A model generated the notes under the pieces. That model did not search any database, was not told where the DNA came from, and saw only the letters and a program-made list of their open reading frames with translations. From positions 62,001 through 126,000 of the forward strand of contig JBMNMN010000016.1 of assembly GCA_050953365.1 (NCBI GenBank): DNA of 64,000 nt. The letters run 5' to 3'. Source of the stretch: UBA1426 sp050953365 (GTDB lineage Bacteria; Bacillota; Clostridia; Peptostreptococcales; Anaerovoracaceae). Position 1 is the first letter of the stretch, and every line of letters begins with the position of its first letter. Positions 45,453-55,014 of this stretch are shown piece after piece. The translations under genes and the position numbers were made by a program.

Positions 45453-47582
45453 ATGGTCGAAAACGATTCGATGTTAGAAATGTATTTGTTTGAATCTTCA
45501 ATGCTGCTGGATCAACTGGACGAAATATTACTACAGTCGGAAAAAAACGGCAGCCTTTCCGCTGAAAATATAAACGAAATATTCCGCATCATGCATACCA
45601 TCAAGGGCTCTTCCGCCATGATGGAATTTGACCTTCTCAGCCTTGTCACCCACAGGTTGGAAGATCTCTTCTATTTTATACGGGAAAACGGCGTGAAAGA
45701 TGAGGATTTCCAGGATGTCATGGATTTGGTTCTGGAAGTCTCCGACTTTTTAAAGGCAGAGATGGAAAAGCTGCAAAGCAATCAGGAGCTTGACACGGAA
45801 AATGACAGCCTCATCGAAAGAATCTCTCAACTGCTGAAACAAATGAAGGGAGAGGATGAACCCGCCGTTCCGATGCAGGAAGAGCTTTCTGAGGAACCTT
45901 CCGAGGAGCCTTCTATTGAAGTATCAAGTGAAGAATCTGTACAAACGGAGGAAGAACCCCAAGAGGGCGCGACCTACTATCTCCACGTCCGTTTCTCATC
46001 GGACTGCCAGATGGAAAACGTGCGGGCGTTTTTGCTGGTAAACAAGCTGGATTCCTTGGGAAAAGTCATTCGTACCCTTCCCGAAGATTTGAACACCGAC
46101 CAAGGCGCCTCCGAATTTATCACAAAAAAAGGCTTTTATTGCAGCCTGTCCTCATCCGCTTCTCCTGAGGAAATCGAAAAAGCTGCCAAAGGAGTCTCCT
46201 CTGTCGAACAAGTTGACTTTGTTGACGGTTTTCCTTTTGACGAGGGAACAGACAGCGCGAATAAAAACACGGAAAAATGTCAGAGTGAATCCGCATCCCA
46301 AAACAAAAGCGATTCAGACGACACCAACAGTTTGAACGATTCCGCCGACGCCAAGGATTCAAAGGGCAAAACCCCCTCATCTGACTCCGCATCGAAGGCC
46401 AACGGATCCAAGCAAAACCTCATTGCCGTAGATCTGAACAAGCTGGATGCCCTGATGGATCTGGTAGGGGAAATCGTGATCACAGAATCTATGGTCTCCG
46501 GCAGTGCGGATTTGGAGGGCCTCTCTCTGGAGAACTTTGATAAAGCCACCCGGCAGTTGCGAAAGCTTACGGATGAACTGCAGGACATTGTCATGTCCAT
46601 ACGAATGGTTCCCGTAGCCTCCACCTTCCAGAAGATGCACCGCATCGTCCGGGATATGAACAAGAAATTAAACAGGGACGTGGAACTGATATTGATGGGT
46701 GAATCCACAGAAGTTGATAAGACCATCATCGACGGCATCGTGGATCCTCTCATGCACCTTGTTCGAAATGCCATGGACCACGGCATTGAAGACAAAGAGA
46801 CCCGAATCGCATCCCAAAAAGACCCCAACGGCCGCATCATCTTATCCGCTCAGAATGTGGGGGGAGAGATTATTATCACCATCAGCGACGACGGCAAAGG
46901 CCTGGATCCGGTAAATATATTGGAGAAGGCCAAGAGTCGCAATCTGCTGACCAAGCCGGAAAACGAATATACAGAAAAAGAAATTTTCAATTTGCTTACC
47001 CTGCCCGGCTTTTCCACCAAGGACTCCGTAACTGAGTACTCCGGCCGAGGCGTAGGGCTTGACGTAGTTAAAAAGAACATCGAAAAACTCGGCGGAAACA
47101 TAGTCATTGAAAGCCAGAAAAACGTAGGAACCACAGTGTTCATTAAGATACCTTTGACCCTGGCCATCGTCTCCAGCATGGAAATCCAGGTGGGTAAAGA
47201 GATTTACGCCATACCCATTTCCAATATCCGCGAATCCTTTAAAGCCACTGTGGATCAGGTCTTTACCGATCCGGATAACAATGAGATGATCATGCTTCGG
47301 GGCACCTGCTATCCCGTTATTCGGCTGCACAAAATCTACAAAATAACGGATGGCTATGAAAATGTGGAAGACGGCGTGTTCCTTTTGGCGGAATCCTCAG
47401 AGGGAACGGCCTGCCTGTTTGCCGATGAGATTCTTGGCAAACATCAGGTGGTTGTTAAACCCCTGCCCCCATACCTGAGTCGTTTCAACGTTTCCTCAAT
47501 GGGCATTTCCGGTTGCACCATTCTCGGAAATGGCAACATCAGCTTGATATTGGACGTCCAGGGAATTTTAAATCAATATTAA
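45453..47582 (+). CDS. cheA: CheA, chemotaxis histidine kinase
   Basis: The kinase that phosphorylates CheY and CheB. The 709 residues are ordered as follows. P1 (HPt) carries the phospho-His in IMHTIKGSSAMM (about 51). A Glu-rich linker is followed by a P2-like domain (about 170-265) and a Ser/Asp-rich linker (270-315). P3 dimerisation comes next, then P4 with the N box HLVRNAMDHGIED (about 437) and G boxes ISDDGKGLD and GRGVGLDVVKKN. P5 is CheW-like (from about 575). Unlike in Bacillus, it is not inside the superoperon but paired with cheR. Confidence 0.96.
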   Translation: MVENDSMLEMYLFESSMLLDQLDEILLQSEKNGSLSAENINEIFRIMHTIKGSSAMMEFDLLSLVTHRLEDLFYFIRENGVKDEDFQDVMDLVLEVSDFLKAEMEKLQSNQELDTENDSLIERISQLLKQMKGEDEPAVPMQEELSEEPSEEPSIEVSSEESVQTEEEPQEGATYYLHVRFSSDCQMENVRAFLLVNKLDSLGKVIRTLPEDLNTDQGASEFITKKGFYCSLSSSASPEEIEKAAKGVSSVEQVDFVDGFPFDEGTDSANKNTEKCQSESASQNKSDSDDTNSLNDSADAKDSKGKTPSSDSASKANGSKQNLIAVDLNKLDALMDLVGEIVITESMVSGSADLEGLSLENFDKATRQLRKLTDELQDIVMSIRMVPVASTFQKMHRIVRDMNKKLNRDVELILMGESTEVDKTIIDGIVDPLMHLVRNAMDHGIEDKETRIASQKDPNGRIILSAQNVGGEIIITISDDGKGLDPVNILEKAKSRNLLTKPENEYTEKEIFNLLTLPGFSTKDSVTEYSGRGVGLDVVKKNIEKLGGNIVIESQKNVGTTVFIKIPLTLAIVSSMEIQVGKEIYAIPISNIRESFKATVDQVFTDPDNNEMIMLRGTCYPVIRLHKIYKITDGYENVEDGVFLLAESSEGTACLFADEILGKHQVVVKPLPPYLSRFNVSSMGISGCTILGNGNISLILDVQGILNQY

Positions 47583-47602
47583 GGTAATGGAGGCACGGCA
47601 TA

Positions 47603-48427
47603 TTGCTATATTTAACGGATGAAGAATTCCAATTCATTACGACCCACATAAAAAACAACTACGGGGTAAACCTCACCCAGAAGAAGACATTGATCGAAGG
47701 AAGGTTGAGCAACCATGTGACCGGTCTGGGCTTCACCAACTACATGGATTACTTTCGTTATGCCATGAATCCCAGGTCCGCAGACGAGATGACGGTCCTC
47801 ATTAATAAACTGACCACCAACCACACCTACTTTCTACGGGAAAAGGAGCATTTTGAATTCTATGAGGACACGGTGCTGCCTTGGATCGACAAGACCTTAA
47901 AAACCCGGGATCTGCGGGTGTGGAGCGCCGGTTGCTCCTCAGGCCAGGAGCCTTACACCCTTTCCATGATCACCTTCAACTACCTCGGTCCGGAAGCGGC
48001 AAGCTGGGACAGCACCATTCTTGCCACGGACATTTCGGCCAAGGTGCTTCATGCCGCCAAGGAAGGGGTTTACACAAAGGACGACTTATCCGAGCTGCCG
48101 GAAAGCTGGATACGCAGGTATTTTGTTGCCTTGGGCGACGATAGGTACTCCGTTACCGACACCATCAGAAACAACGTGGCCTTCCGCAACTTCAACCTGC
48201 TTTCTCCTTTTCAGTTTAAAAAGCCTTTTCAGGCCATCTTCTGCAGAAATGTAATGATTTATTTTGACATACCTACAAAAAATGAAATTATCGCTAAATT
48301 CTACGATGCGTTATTGCCCGGCGGCTATCTCTTTATCGGGCTCAGCGAGTCCCTATCCTGCTGCCGGCATAAGTTTAAATTTATTCGACCGTCCATATAT
48401 CAGAAACCGTTGCATGCAGAGTCCTGA
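47603..48427 (+). CDS. cheR: CheR, chemoreceptor methyltransferase
   Basis: Adds methyl groups from S-adenosylmethionine to receptor glutamates, opposing CheB. The 274 residues have the N-terminal helical domain and the methyltransferase fold, with VWSAGCSSGQEPYTLSM binding the cofactor and IFCRNVMIYFD near the C-terminus. The start is TTG, with GGAGG nine bases upstream. It follows cheA by 20 bases. Confidence 0.94.
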   Translation: MLYLTDEEFQFITTHIKNNYGVNLTQKKTLIEGRLSNHVTGLGFTNYMDYFRYAMNPRSADEMTVLINKLTTNHTYFLREKEHFEFYEDTVLPWIDKTLKTRDLRVWSAGCSSGQEPYTLSMITFNYLGPEAASWDSTILATDISAKVLHAAKEGVYTKDDLSELPESWIRRYFVALGDDRYSVTDTIRNNVAFRNFNLLSPFQFKKPFQAIFCRNVMIYFDIPTKNEIIAKFYDALLPGGYLFIGLSESLSCCRHKFKFIRPSIYQKPLHAES

Positions 48428-48452
48428 TACATATCAGGGCTCTGATTTATTT
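48418..48452 (+). terminator. Probable terminator of cheA-cheR
   Basis: A stem AGAG.CCTGAT / ATCAGG.CTCT with a short loop overlaps the cheR stop codon and is followed by GATTTATTT. The T-run is broken, so termination may be partial. The fliD sigma-28 promoter begins 20 bases later. Confidence 0.6.
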
Positions 48453-48464
48453 CCCTGTTCCTAT

Positions 48465-48491
48465 TAAAGTTTTCCCGAGTTTTTCCGATAC
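48465..48491 (+). promoter_or_regulatory. Sigma-28 promoter of fliD-fliS-fliT
   Basis: TAAA (48465-48468), 15 bases, TCCGATAC (48484-48491), two mismatches from consensus in the -10 block. It lies only 25 bases before the fliD ATG, so the leader is very short. Confidence 0.85.
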
Positions 48492-48516
48492 TATATTTGT
48501 AGGAGGTAAGCGTATT

Positions 48517-50439
48517 ATGGCAAGTATAAATTCATTATCTTCCCTTTCGGCAAAAACCGGGATCGGCGGTCTCGTATCAGGCATGAACATTGACGAATTA
48601 GTCGAAAGCCTTACTATTGCCAGCAGGGAAAGAATCCTGAAACAACAGCAAACGGTTCAAAAGCTCCAATGGAAGCAAACCGCATATCGGTCCGTTATAA
48701 AAGCTCTTTCCGAATTTCAGAGCTCTTATTTGGACTTGCTTTCCTCTACGAATTTCCGGAGTACTTCCTTTTTTAATACGGTGAAGGCAACCTCTTCATC
48801 CTCTGCCGTTTCTGTGACCACAACGTCTTTGGCCACGGAAGGCACCATTACGATAGATGCCATTACCCAACTGGCCACCAGCCAGAAGATAACAAGTACC
48901 CAATCCGCTTCAAAGGCTCTTTCCGGCACTTTGGCAAGCGAAACCCCCGGTACTTTGACCGGCTCAGATATTGCTCAACTGCTGGAATCTCTTGAGGGAA
49001 AATCCATCAGCCTGACCTTGGACGGAAAAGTGAAAACCTTGACCTTTGACAGCGAGTTTATCAGTAGCGTCAATGGGGAGGGCGGGCCTACCGCCGCCAC
49101 ACTTGCTAATGCATTCCAAACGGCTGTGGACAAGGCATTCGGCGTCATCAATCCCCAGGATCGGGTCATCCATGTTGCCGTGACCGGAGATCAGCTCAGC
49201 TTTACTGCAGACGGTTCCCAACTCACAGTGAAAGCAGTAGGCGGTGATGAAGAAACCTTGCAAGCGCTCGGGTTGACAAACGGACAGTCCAACAGGATTT
49301 CCACCCGCTCTTCCCTGGGCGATGTTTCCTTTGCCAGAGAGCTGGCTGAGGTAGACACCTTTAAATTTACCATCAACTCCGTTGAGTTCGAGTTCGACAA
49401 ATCCGAGACCCTCGAAAGCATAATACGGAAAATCAACTCCAGCAATGCAGGGGTGACTCTCTCTTATTCCTCCATTTCCGACACATTTACCATGGTGGCC
49501 AAGGAAACCGGAGCCGGAGAAAATATCCGCATAGAAGAAACCCAGGGGAATCTGATGGAAGCCCTTGGGCTCACGCCGGACAGCGGAGCCTCCGTGGTTT
49601 ACGGAAAGAACGCCCTGCTCACGGTAAACGGCAAAGAGATTGTCAGAAGCTCCAATGACATTAACATCGATGGGGTAAATATCCAGCTGCATAAAACTAC
49701 CGAGGCGGATGCAGACCCCATAACCATTACACTCAAAAACGATTCCACTGCCTTGATGGAGCCAATTAAGAAGTTTGTGGAGGATTATAATGCCCTGGTG
49801 GATCTGATAAACGGCCTCACCAAAGAAGCGGTGTATTCCGACTACCAGCCCCTTTCCGAAGAGCAAAAGAGCGAAATGACCGAAAAGCAGATCGAGCAAT
49901 GGGAAGAAAAGGCCAAGTCCGGCATTCTTCGCGGAGACAGGATTTTAATCGGAATTGCATCAAAACTCCAGACCGCTATGATGGGCGCGGCCAAGAGCGG
50001 CGGGATTACTCTTTATGAAATGGGTATTACCTCTGCCGGCTACCAGGAGAACGGCAAGTTGAAAATCGATGAAAACAAACTGGCGGAAGCTCTGCGGACG
50101 AGAGGGAACGAAATTGCCGATCTCTTTACAACCGCCGAAACCGGGCTGGCCCACCGGATAAACGATATCATCGACAGCGCAATAAGAAAGACAGGACCGG
50201 AGGAACAACGGGGCTCATTGGTCAAGATGGCCGGTATCGAAGCCACCACCTCCGATATGAGAAATAGCATTACACAAACCATCGAACGAACAAATAAATT
50301 GATCGACGCCATGAAAAAACGGCTTACCGATGAAGAAACAAGGCTGTGGAGAAAATTCACGGCTATGGAAACCGCCATTCAGCGGTTAAATGTGCAAAGC
50401 CTCATGCTCATGCAGTTTTCAGGCAATAACAACTACTAA
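48517..50439 (+). CDS. fliD: FliD, filament cap protein
   Basis: Caps the filament and folds incoming flagellin. The 640 residues include the N-terminal D0 (GGLVSGMNIDELVESLTIASRERI), a large central domain, and the C-terminal helix that docks on the filament (ETRLWRKFTAMETAIQRLNVQSLMLMQF). The frame is intact, in contrast to flagellin. The exported protein is probably escorted by the FliT-like product two genes on. Confidence 0.95.
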   Translation: MASINSLSSLSAKTGIGGLVSGMNIDELVESLTIASRERILKQQQTVQKLQWKQTAYRSVIKALSEFQSSYLDLLSSTNFRSTSFFNTVKATSSSSAVSVTTTSLATEGTITIDAITQLATSQKITSTQSASKALSGTLASETPGTLTGSDIAQLLESLEGKSISLTLDGKVKTLTFDSEFISSVNGEGGPTAATLANAFQTAVDKAFGVINPQDRVIHVAVTGDQLSFTADGSQLTVKAVGGDEETLQALGLTNGQSNRISTRSSLGDVSFARELAEVDTFKFTINSVEFEFDKSETLESIIRKINSSNAGVTLSYSSISDTFTMVAKETGAGENIRIEETQGNLMEALGLTPDSGASVVYGKNALLTVNGKEIVRSSNDINIDGVNIQLHKTTEADADPITITLKNDSTALMEPIKKFVEDYNALVDLINGLTKEAVYSDYQPLSEEQKSEMTEKQIEQWEEKAKSGILRGDRILIGIASKLQTAMMGAAKSGGITLYEMGITSAGYQENGKLKIDENKLAEALRTRGNEIADLFTTAETGLAHRINDIIDSAIRKTGPEEQRGSLVKMAGIEATTSDMRNSITQTIERTNKLIDAMKKRLTDEETRLWRKFTAMETAIQRLNVQSLMLMQFSGNNNY

Positions 50440-50469
50440 CCTTTAGCACCGGAAAGGAGAAGGAAAACC

Positions 50470-50871
50470 ATGCAAGCGGCTAACCTTTATCAACAGTACA
50501 AATCCCAAACTCTGCAAACTCTTACACCCGGCGAAGTGGTGATTAAGTTATTTGAGGAGGCCTCCAAGCAGGTCAGTATGGCTATTTTCCTGACCAGCCA
50601 GGGCGAATCATATAAAGCCTTTAACGCTATCTCAAAGGCGCAGAAAATAATATCCACCCTCAATCGTTCACTTGACATGCGCTATGCCATTTCTCTGGAA
50701 CTGGACGATATGTACCGTTTTATCTTCGACAAGCTCAATGAAGCGAACGTAAACAAAGACGTGGAATTGATGAAGCAGATTCTGGGACTTATCGATGAGT
50801 TAAAGGTCACCTTCAGGCAGGCCGACCGGCTGGCTCGCGCAGAGAATGTCAGGGGAGTTTCAAATGAATAA
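50470..50871 (+). CDS. fliS: FliS, flagellin chaperone
   Basis: A 133-residue four-helix chaperone. It begins with QQYKSQTLQTLTPGEVVIKLFEEASKQ and continues AFNAISKAQKIISTLNRSLDMRYAISLELDDMYRFI, both typical. It keeps flagellin unfolded and ready for export. It overlaps the next gene by eight bases. Confidence 0.95.
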   Translation: MQAANLYQQYKSQTLQTLTPGEVVIKLFEEASKQVSMAIFLTSQGESYKAFNAISKAQKIISTLNRSLDMRYAISLELDDMYRFIFDKLNEANVNKDVELMKQILGLIDELKVTFRQADRLARAENVRGVSNE

Positions 50872-51268
50872 TACCGTAGATCCTACGGATCCCAATGCGT
50901 ATTACACGATAAAAATGGATCTTTTGGAACAGATCCTCAGTATAAACGAGGAATTCCTCAGTAACGCGGAAGACTGGGAATCCTATGAAATCCATATCTC
51001 AAAGCGCGAATCCATTATTCGCAAGCTGCAGGAGCTGGATGATACTTTTGGAGTGGATGTGATTCGCTGCTGTTCCCCTTCCCAGATTTCGGAAATGGAT
51101 CGCATGTTGAACCTGGTCTTGGCCTTGGATAAAGATATTATTGAGGCCATCGACGAAAACCGCCGACAGACCCTTTCGTCCTTGAAGGCTACCGTTAAAG
51201 AGAAAAAAATCACCGGCTACGGCGAGCCGGTGAATCAGAGTGGCAAGTATTTAGATAGCAAGAGATAG
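50864..51268 (+). CDS. fliT: FliT-like flagellar chaperone
   Basis: A protein of about 134 residues, almost wholly helical (LLEQILSINEEFLSNAEDWESYEIHISKRESIIRKLQEL). Size, helical pattern and place after fliS fit FliT, the FliD chaperone, whose sequence is poorly conserved. The ATG at 50864 overlaps the fliS stop. Its last codons run into a 27-base in-frame tandem repeat that repeats the stop codon. Confidence 0.75.
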   Translation: MNNTVDPTDPNAYYTIKMDLLEQILSINEEFLSNAEDWESYEIHISKRESIIRKLQELDDTFGVDVIRCCSPSQISEMDRMLNLVLALDKDIIEAIDENRRQTLSSLKATVKEKKITGYGEPVNQSGKYLDSKR

Positions 51269-51331
51269 ATGCTAAACAAGAGATACAAGAAATAGATGCT
51301 AAACAAGAGATACACGAGATAGATGCTAAAA
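51264..51331. repeat. 27-base tandem repeat, about 2.5 copies, between convergent genes
   Basis: Units start at 51264, 51291 and 51318 and share GATAGATGCTAAACAAGAGA almost exactly. The unit is nine codons, in frame with fliT, so its TAG stop is repeated every unit. The last unit carries the stop codon of the opposite gene (51326-51328). No spare sequence remains between the two convergent genes. Confidence 0.9.
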
Positions 51332-52570
51332 GTGATTCCTTCCTTTTTTATTAAACTCGAGAATATCCGTCAAACGATACTTCCCGAGTTTTTTCATTTC
51401 GGGTTTTGATGCTGCGGGGCTCACCCACAGAACTTCTTTTTCAGTCATTTCGTTTAGTAACTCACTGATGTTTATATCCCTGCCTTTTAATGAGGTAGTG
51501 GACCAATAGATTTCACAATGCAAGAATTCATCCCCCTCGATGGATTCCAGCAGCCTCATCATAGTGGTTTTAGCCTTTTCGATTTTCGTCTCCGGGAATA
51601 AGACGGCAATGGATGTGTCACCGCACCGTCCGATGATATCCGTCTGTCGAATGCTTCCGCTCAAGACTTCCGAAATATAAGAGACAAGTGTATCCTTTTT
51701 CTTTTCAAAATCTCCGGCTCTGCCCTTTTCCGGTTTTATCGTAAATGTACCCAGGGATAATGGGTTTCCATATCTTTCGCTTCTCTGCAACTCTTTTTCG
51801 GCCTGTTCGATAAATCCCTTGCGGCTTAAAATGCCCGTCAACGGATCCACACCGTCCAAAGCCTTTGCAATAATTTCGTCCTTGTCGATCTTGGGTAGCA
51901 CATGGGTAAGGAACTTAAATTTACGGATGACAGGAGTCAGGTCTGTATACCCCAGGCAAACCTTCCATTCGCCTCTGTCCAATGCAATGTATTTCTGAGT
52001 CTGTTCTTGGTTGACCTTCCCCGAGGCAACTTCCATTTCCGTAAGCGTGACAGAGAAATGCAGGATCTTGGGATAAGTTACCCCTGCATATTCACATTCT
52101 TCGAAAGTACGGAAATACTCGATCTTGTAATTGCCGAGTTTATATAGCTGGGCTACAGCCTTCTTCCATTCGATATAATCCTCAAGGGGAATATTGGTTT
52201 GATCAATGTATGTGAGCTTTTGAAAGGATTTCTTCCACTGCTCTTTTACCAGATCATCAAAGAAATCCGCCAAAACTCTTTCCGCAAGCTCCGCTTCGCT
52301 GACCGGTGCATCGGCAAACTGAATGGAATGGTTGTCTACTTTTTGATTGTGCATTTTGAGCCATTCTCTGTGGTAATCTCTGCGCTTTCTCGGATTGCCA
52401 ATGATGTTGTAGGCCATGTTGATCTGCTTCATTTTTTCCGTGGCCGATGCGCTTTTATTTACATCCGGATGGTACATTTTAGAAAAGTGTCGGTAAGCTG
52501 CGTTGATAATATCCTGCCCTGCCTCGTGATGCACTTGAAGAGTTTTATAATAATCAACGAATTTACTCAT
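51326..52570 (-). CDS. J-domain protein fused to a degenerate GGDEF domain
   Basis: A 414-residue protein. Residues 1-70 form a DnaJ J domain with an intact HPD (34-36), so it should stimulate an Hsp70. Residues about 95-220 form a domain I cannot name with certainty; a SnoaL/NTF2-like fold is plausible (WKKAVAQLYKLGNYKIEYF ... GEWKVCLGY). Residues about 243-385 follow the GGDEF pattern (DPLTGILSRKGF ... RSERYGNPLSL ... RQTDIIGRCGDTSIAVLFPET). The GGDEF signature itself is CGDTS, so it cannot make c-di-GMP but may bind nucleotide. It converges on the fliD-fliS-fliT operon. Confidence 0.82.
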   Translation of the reverse strand: MSKFVDYYKTLQVHHEAGQDIINAAYRHFSKMYHPDVNKSASATEKMKQINMAYNIIGNPRKRRDYHREWLKMHNQKVDNHSIQFADAPVSEAELAERVLADFFDDLVKEQWKKSFQKLTYIDQTNIPLEDYIEWKKAVAQLYKLGNYKIEYFRTFEECEYAGVTYPKILHFSVTLTEMEVASGKVNQEQTQKYIALDRGEWKVCLGYTDLTPVIRKFKFLTHVLPKIDKDEIIAKALDGVDPLTGILSRKGFIEQAEKELQRSERYGNPLSLGTFTIKPEKGRAGDFEKKKDTLVSYISEVLSGSIRQTDIIGRCGDTSIAVLFPETKIEKAKTTMMRLLESIEGDEFLHCEIYWSTTSLKGRDINISELLNEMTEKEVLWVSPAASKPEMKKLGKYRLTDILEFNKKGRNHF

Positions 52571-52661
52571 AGCAATATCCTTCTAACCACACTCAAAATC
52601 ACATACATTACACACGGCGACAGATACCGCAATCGCACGGTTAAAGATTTTTACATGCCAT

Positions 52662-52680
52662 ATTATAACATCTTTCGACG
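52662..52680 (-). promoter_or_regulatory. Candidate promoter of the J-GGDEF gene
   Basis: A perfect TATAAT (52662-52667, minus strand) about 95 bases before the start. The -35 is poor, but CGTCGAA (52674-52680), one base from the Spo0A box TGTCGAA, sits just upstream. That is a place where Spo0A could activate. Weak evidence. Confidence 0.35.
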
Positions 52681-52754
52681 CAAAACACCATAAAAACTAC
52701 CGAACCAATACTGTTTTGGCACCGTTGCCTGAAAATCAAAAATCAATCAGAGTT

Positions 52755-52884
52755 TGTGCAAAAAATGGAGTTATGTGTGGATCAGAAGCTGCAAAACCGT
52801 CTTTTCTGTGCAAAAAATGAAGTTATGTGTGGAATTTCAAGGTTATTACCCCAATAATCCACACACAACTCGGTTTTTTGCACA
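52755..52884. repeat. Two direct and one inverted copy of a 27-base element
   Basis: Copies at 52755-52781 and 52807-52833 (plus) and 52858-52884 (inverted) all begin TGTGCAAAAAA and end TGTGTGGA. They differ at only a few bases. The second and third can fold into a long hairpin with a loop of about 24 bases. The rest of the gap (52571-53142) shows no gene. Confidence 0.88.
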
Positions 52885-53099
52885 TACCTCTTGCTATTAT
52901 TGACGAGGCCGGTCAAGTCCACAGCCTTCTTATAAACTTTGATAGCGAAGAACTCTCTTGTAGCCTGGCTTAGGGCAATTGCCCTACTCCCCCAGTTTTG
53001 AAATTCACATCACTATGCAGGCATAACTGCCGAAGAGTGAACTATATTAATTCTCAATCACCGATAACCGATATAGATAAGGATCGTCCATTGAACTTT

Positions 53100-53154
53100 T
53101 ATTGCACAACTATTGCACCTCTATTGCACTTCTATTGCACAACTATTGCACCAC
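53100..53154. repeat. Five copies of an 11-base repeat overlapping the spoIIE stop
   Basis: Units TATTGCAC plus three variable bases begin at 53100, 53111, 53122, 53133 and 53144. On the minus strand the units read GTGCAATAG..., so the spoIIE stop (53143-53145) and its last codons are part of the array. Confidence 0.9.
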
Positions 53155-54993
53155 CGCCACAATTACGGTCATATCATCCTTTTCTCGCAACCCATACTTT
53201 TGCACCGCTCTGTTGATGAGCAAATCCGCAATGGTCTGCGGATCCTTGGACCGAATCTCAAGAATTGCGCTCCTGACCCATTCCAACCCCTCAGAACCTC
53301 TCTCAGCCTCCGTAATGCCGTCAGACACCAGGACCAACACATCTCCTTTTCTGAGCTGGATGGAGATGGATTCTACCGGAACCTTTTCGATGATGCCTAA
53401 CGGCAGGGCCGCCATCTTCACGATTTTAACCCCGTCTCCTCTTTTTATGAAGCTGGCAGCCGCGCCGATTTTAAAAATTCTGGCTCTGCCTGTATAGAGG
53501 TTGATAAATCCCATATCTACCGTTGAAAAGATCTCTTCATTTGATTTCAACAATAGGATCGAGTTGATCATTCTGAGAGCAAGTTCTACTTCAAAGCCGG
53601 CTTTCATTAGATTGTACAGGGTGTTCACGGTGAGATTGCTCTCCTCGGCGGCCCGCAGACCCTGTCCCATGCCATCGCTCAAGGCGATGAGATAATTGCC
53701 CTCATCGATAGGCGTGCAGAGACAGCTGTCGCCTGAAATCTTCCCTTCTTTTGCGTAGCTCGCCATACCGATTTGCAGATCGTATCTTTTCTTCATGATC
53801 CGCAGGGGCTGGTGTTCCGCCGAAAGATTTACGGCAATTTTATCCAGCGACTTGGCCATCCCTTTGAACTGCTGGGTCATGATATCCCTGGCGGGATGAT
53901 ACCCCTCCACAGCCATACTGCCGCTGCACAATGCCAATTTATCAAACAGGTCCGCATATTCTTTTACCTGCTCTTTTACTTTGCGCTTGGCCATCAGCTC
54001 GTAATAATTGTCATCCTGCCGAAGCAGCGAAAGCAGTTTTACGAACTGATCCATTGCCCTTTTGGGAATTAGTACGAAAAGGGCGGCGGCCACAATCGGA
54101 GCGTAAATCGAGATATATAATTCCGGAAACCCCTTCAGCATTCCAAAGGCGAGGGCCAGTCCAACATAGCAAATTCCCACCATCACCCTTTGTTTGCCTC
54201 GGAATAATCCGGAAACCGCCCCGCAGCATCCCAAAATTCCGGCCAAAGCGGGGGTCTCGTAAGTCATCAACATAATCAGAAAGCCGCAGATAATTCCCAC
54301 TAGGCCGCCTTCGGAAGGCCCCATCCCATACCCCACTACCAGCGCGATCAGAAACGCTGCTATATGAAGTACGGAAACGGAACGAATCTCCATGATTGCT
54401 GTGCCGCCAACGGAAAGCAATGCGACAATAGAAAACACCATAACCGTTTCCAGGGGATTTCTGTCTGCATCGATTCCTTTATCAAGTATGCGGAAAAATA
54501 ACCAAAAGATATATATAAACGCCAACAGTATCAGTAAGTCCACCGCCATGGTCATTCCGTCGTACAGGAACAAAAGCCCTGCCCAAAGATAATACAGCAC
54601 CTTTACGGAAACCATTGTGGCGGAAGCTACCAATGCGCGGAGAATCAACGGAAACTTACGGATTCCCGGCAGTAAGAAGAGAATGGCACATAAAAGGAAC
54701 ACCGCCATATCACCAAGATAAGCGTAGTTTGCCCCTTTAGCGGAAAGCATTCCTATACAGATGAATGGAAGGGTGTAAATGTTGGCCTTACTTCGCATCA
54801 GCAAAACGGTAACCAGCGCGATGGCTACGGGCTCTATTGAGTAGCCGAAAGAGGCTCTTCCTACGAGGAATGCCACACTTAACGTTACCGTGACCCGAAT
54901 CAGGAAACGCTTGTCCGGAAGAGTGATATCTTTGACTTTTCCGTGCTTGCCCTTGAATAAAGCGTTTCTAAGGTTGTCCAACAGCAATTCCAC
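53143..54993 (-). CDS. spoIIE: SpoIIE-like stage II sporulation PP2C phosphatase
   Basis: Dephosphorylates SpoIIAA to free sigma-F in the forespore, and takes part in the polar septum. About 616 residues: roughly ten membrane segments (to about 300), a regulatory linker, and a C-terminal PP2C domain with GDSCLC, the metal-binding LSDGMGQG, ESTVDMGFIN-like and LVSDGITEA. This is shorter than the roughly 820 residues of Bacillus SpoIIE. The GTG at 54993, behind GGGGGG, is chosen because the longer frame (to 55080) would run through the promoter. Confidence 0.85.
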   Translation of the reverse strand: MELLLDNLRNALFKGKHGKVKDITLPDKRFLIRVTVTLSVAFLVGRASFGYSIEPVAIALVTVLLMRSKANIYTLPFICIGMLSAKGANYAYLGDMAVFLLCAILFLLPGIRKFPLILRALVASATMVSVKVLYYLWAGLLFLYDGMTMAVDLLILLAFIYIFWLFFRILDKGIDADRNPLETVMVFSIVALLSVGGTAIMEIRSVSVLHIAAFLIALVVGYGMGPSEGGLVGIICGFLIMLMTYETPALAGILGCCGAVSGLFRGKQRVMVGICYVGLALAFGMLKGFPELYISIYAPIVAAALFVLIPKRAMDQFVKLLSLLRQDDNYYELMAKRKVKEQVKEYADLFDKLALCSGSMAVEGYHPARDIMTQQFKGMAKSLDKIAVNLSAEHQPLRIMKKRYDLQIGMASYAKEGKISGDSCLCTPIDEGNYLIALSDGMGQGLRAAEESNLTVNTLYNLMKAGFEVELALRMINSILLLKSNEEIFSTVDMGFINLYTGRARIFKIGAAASFIKRGDGVKIVKMAALPLGIIEKVPVESISIQLRKGDVLVLVSDGITEAERGSEGLEWVRSAILEIRSKDPQTIADLLINRAVQKYGLREKDDMTVIVAVVQ

Positions 54994-55014
54994 AGCAAAT
55001 CCCCCCTTTTTTTC

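Noticed and set aside
51264..53154. CRISPR array
   Set aside because: Repeat units are 11-27 bases with no regular unique spacers and no cas genes nearby; they are tandem or inverted repeats.
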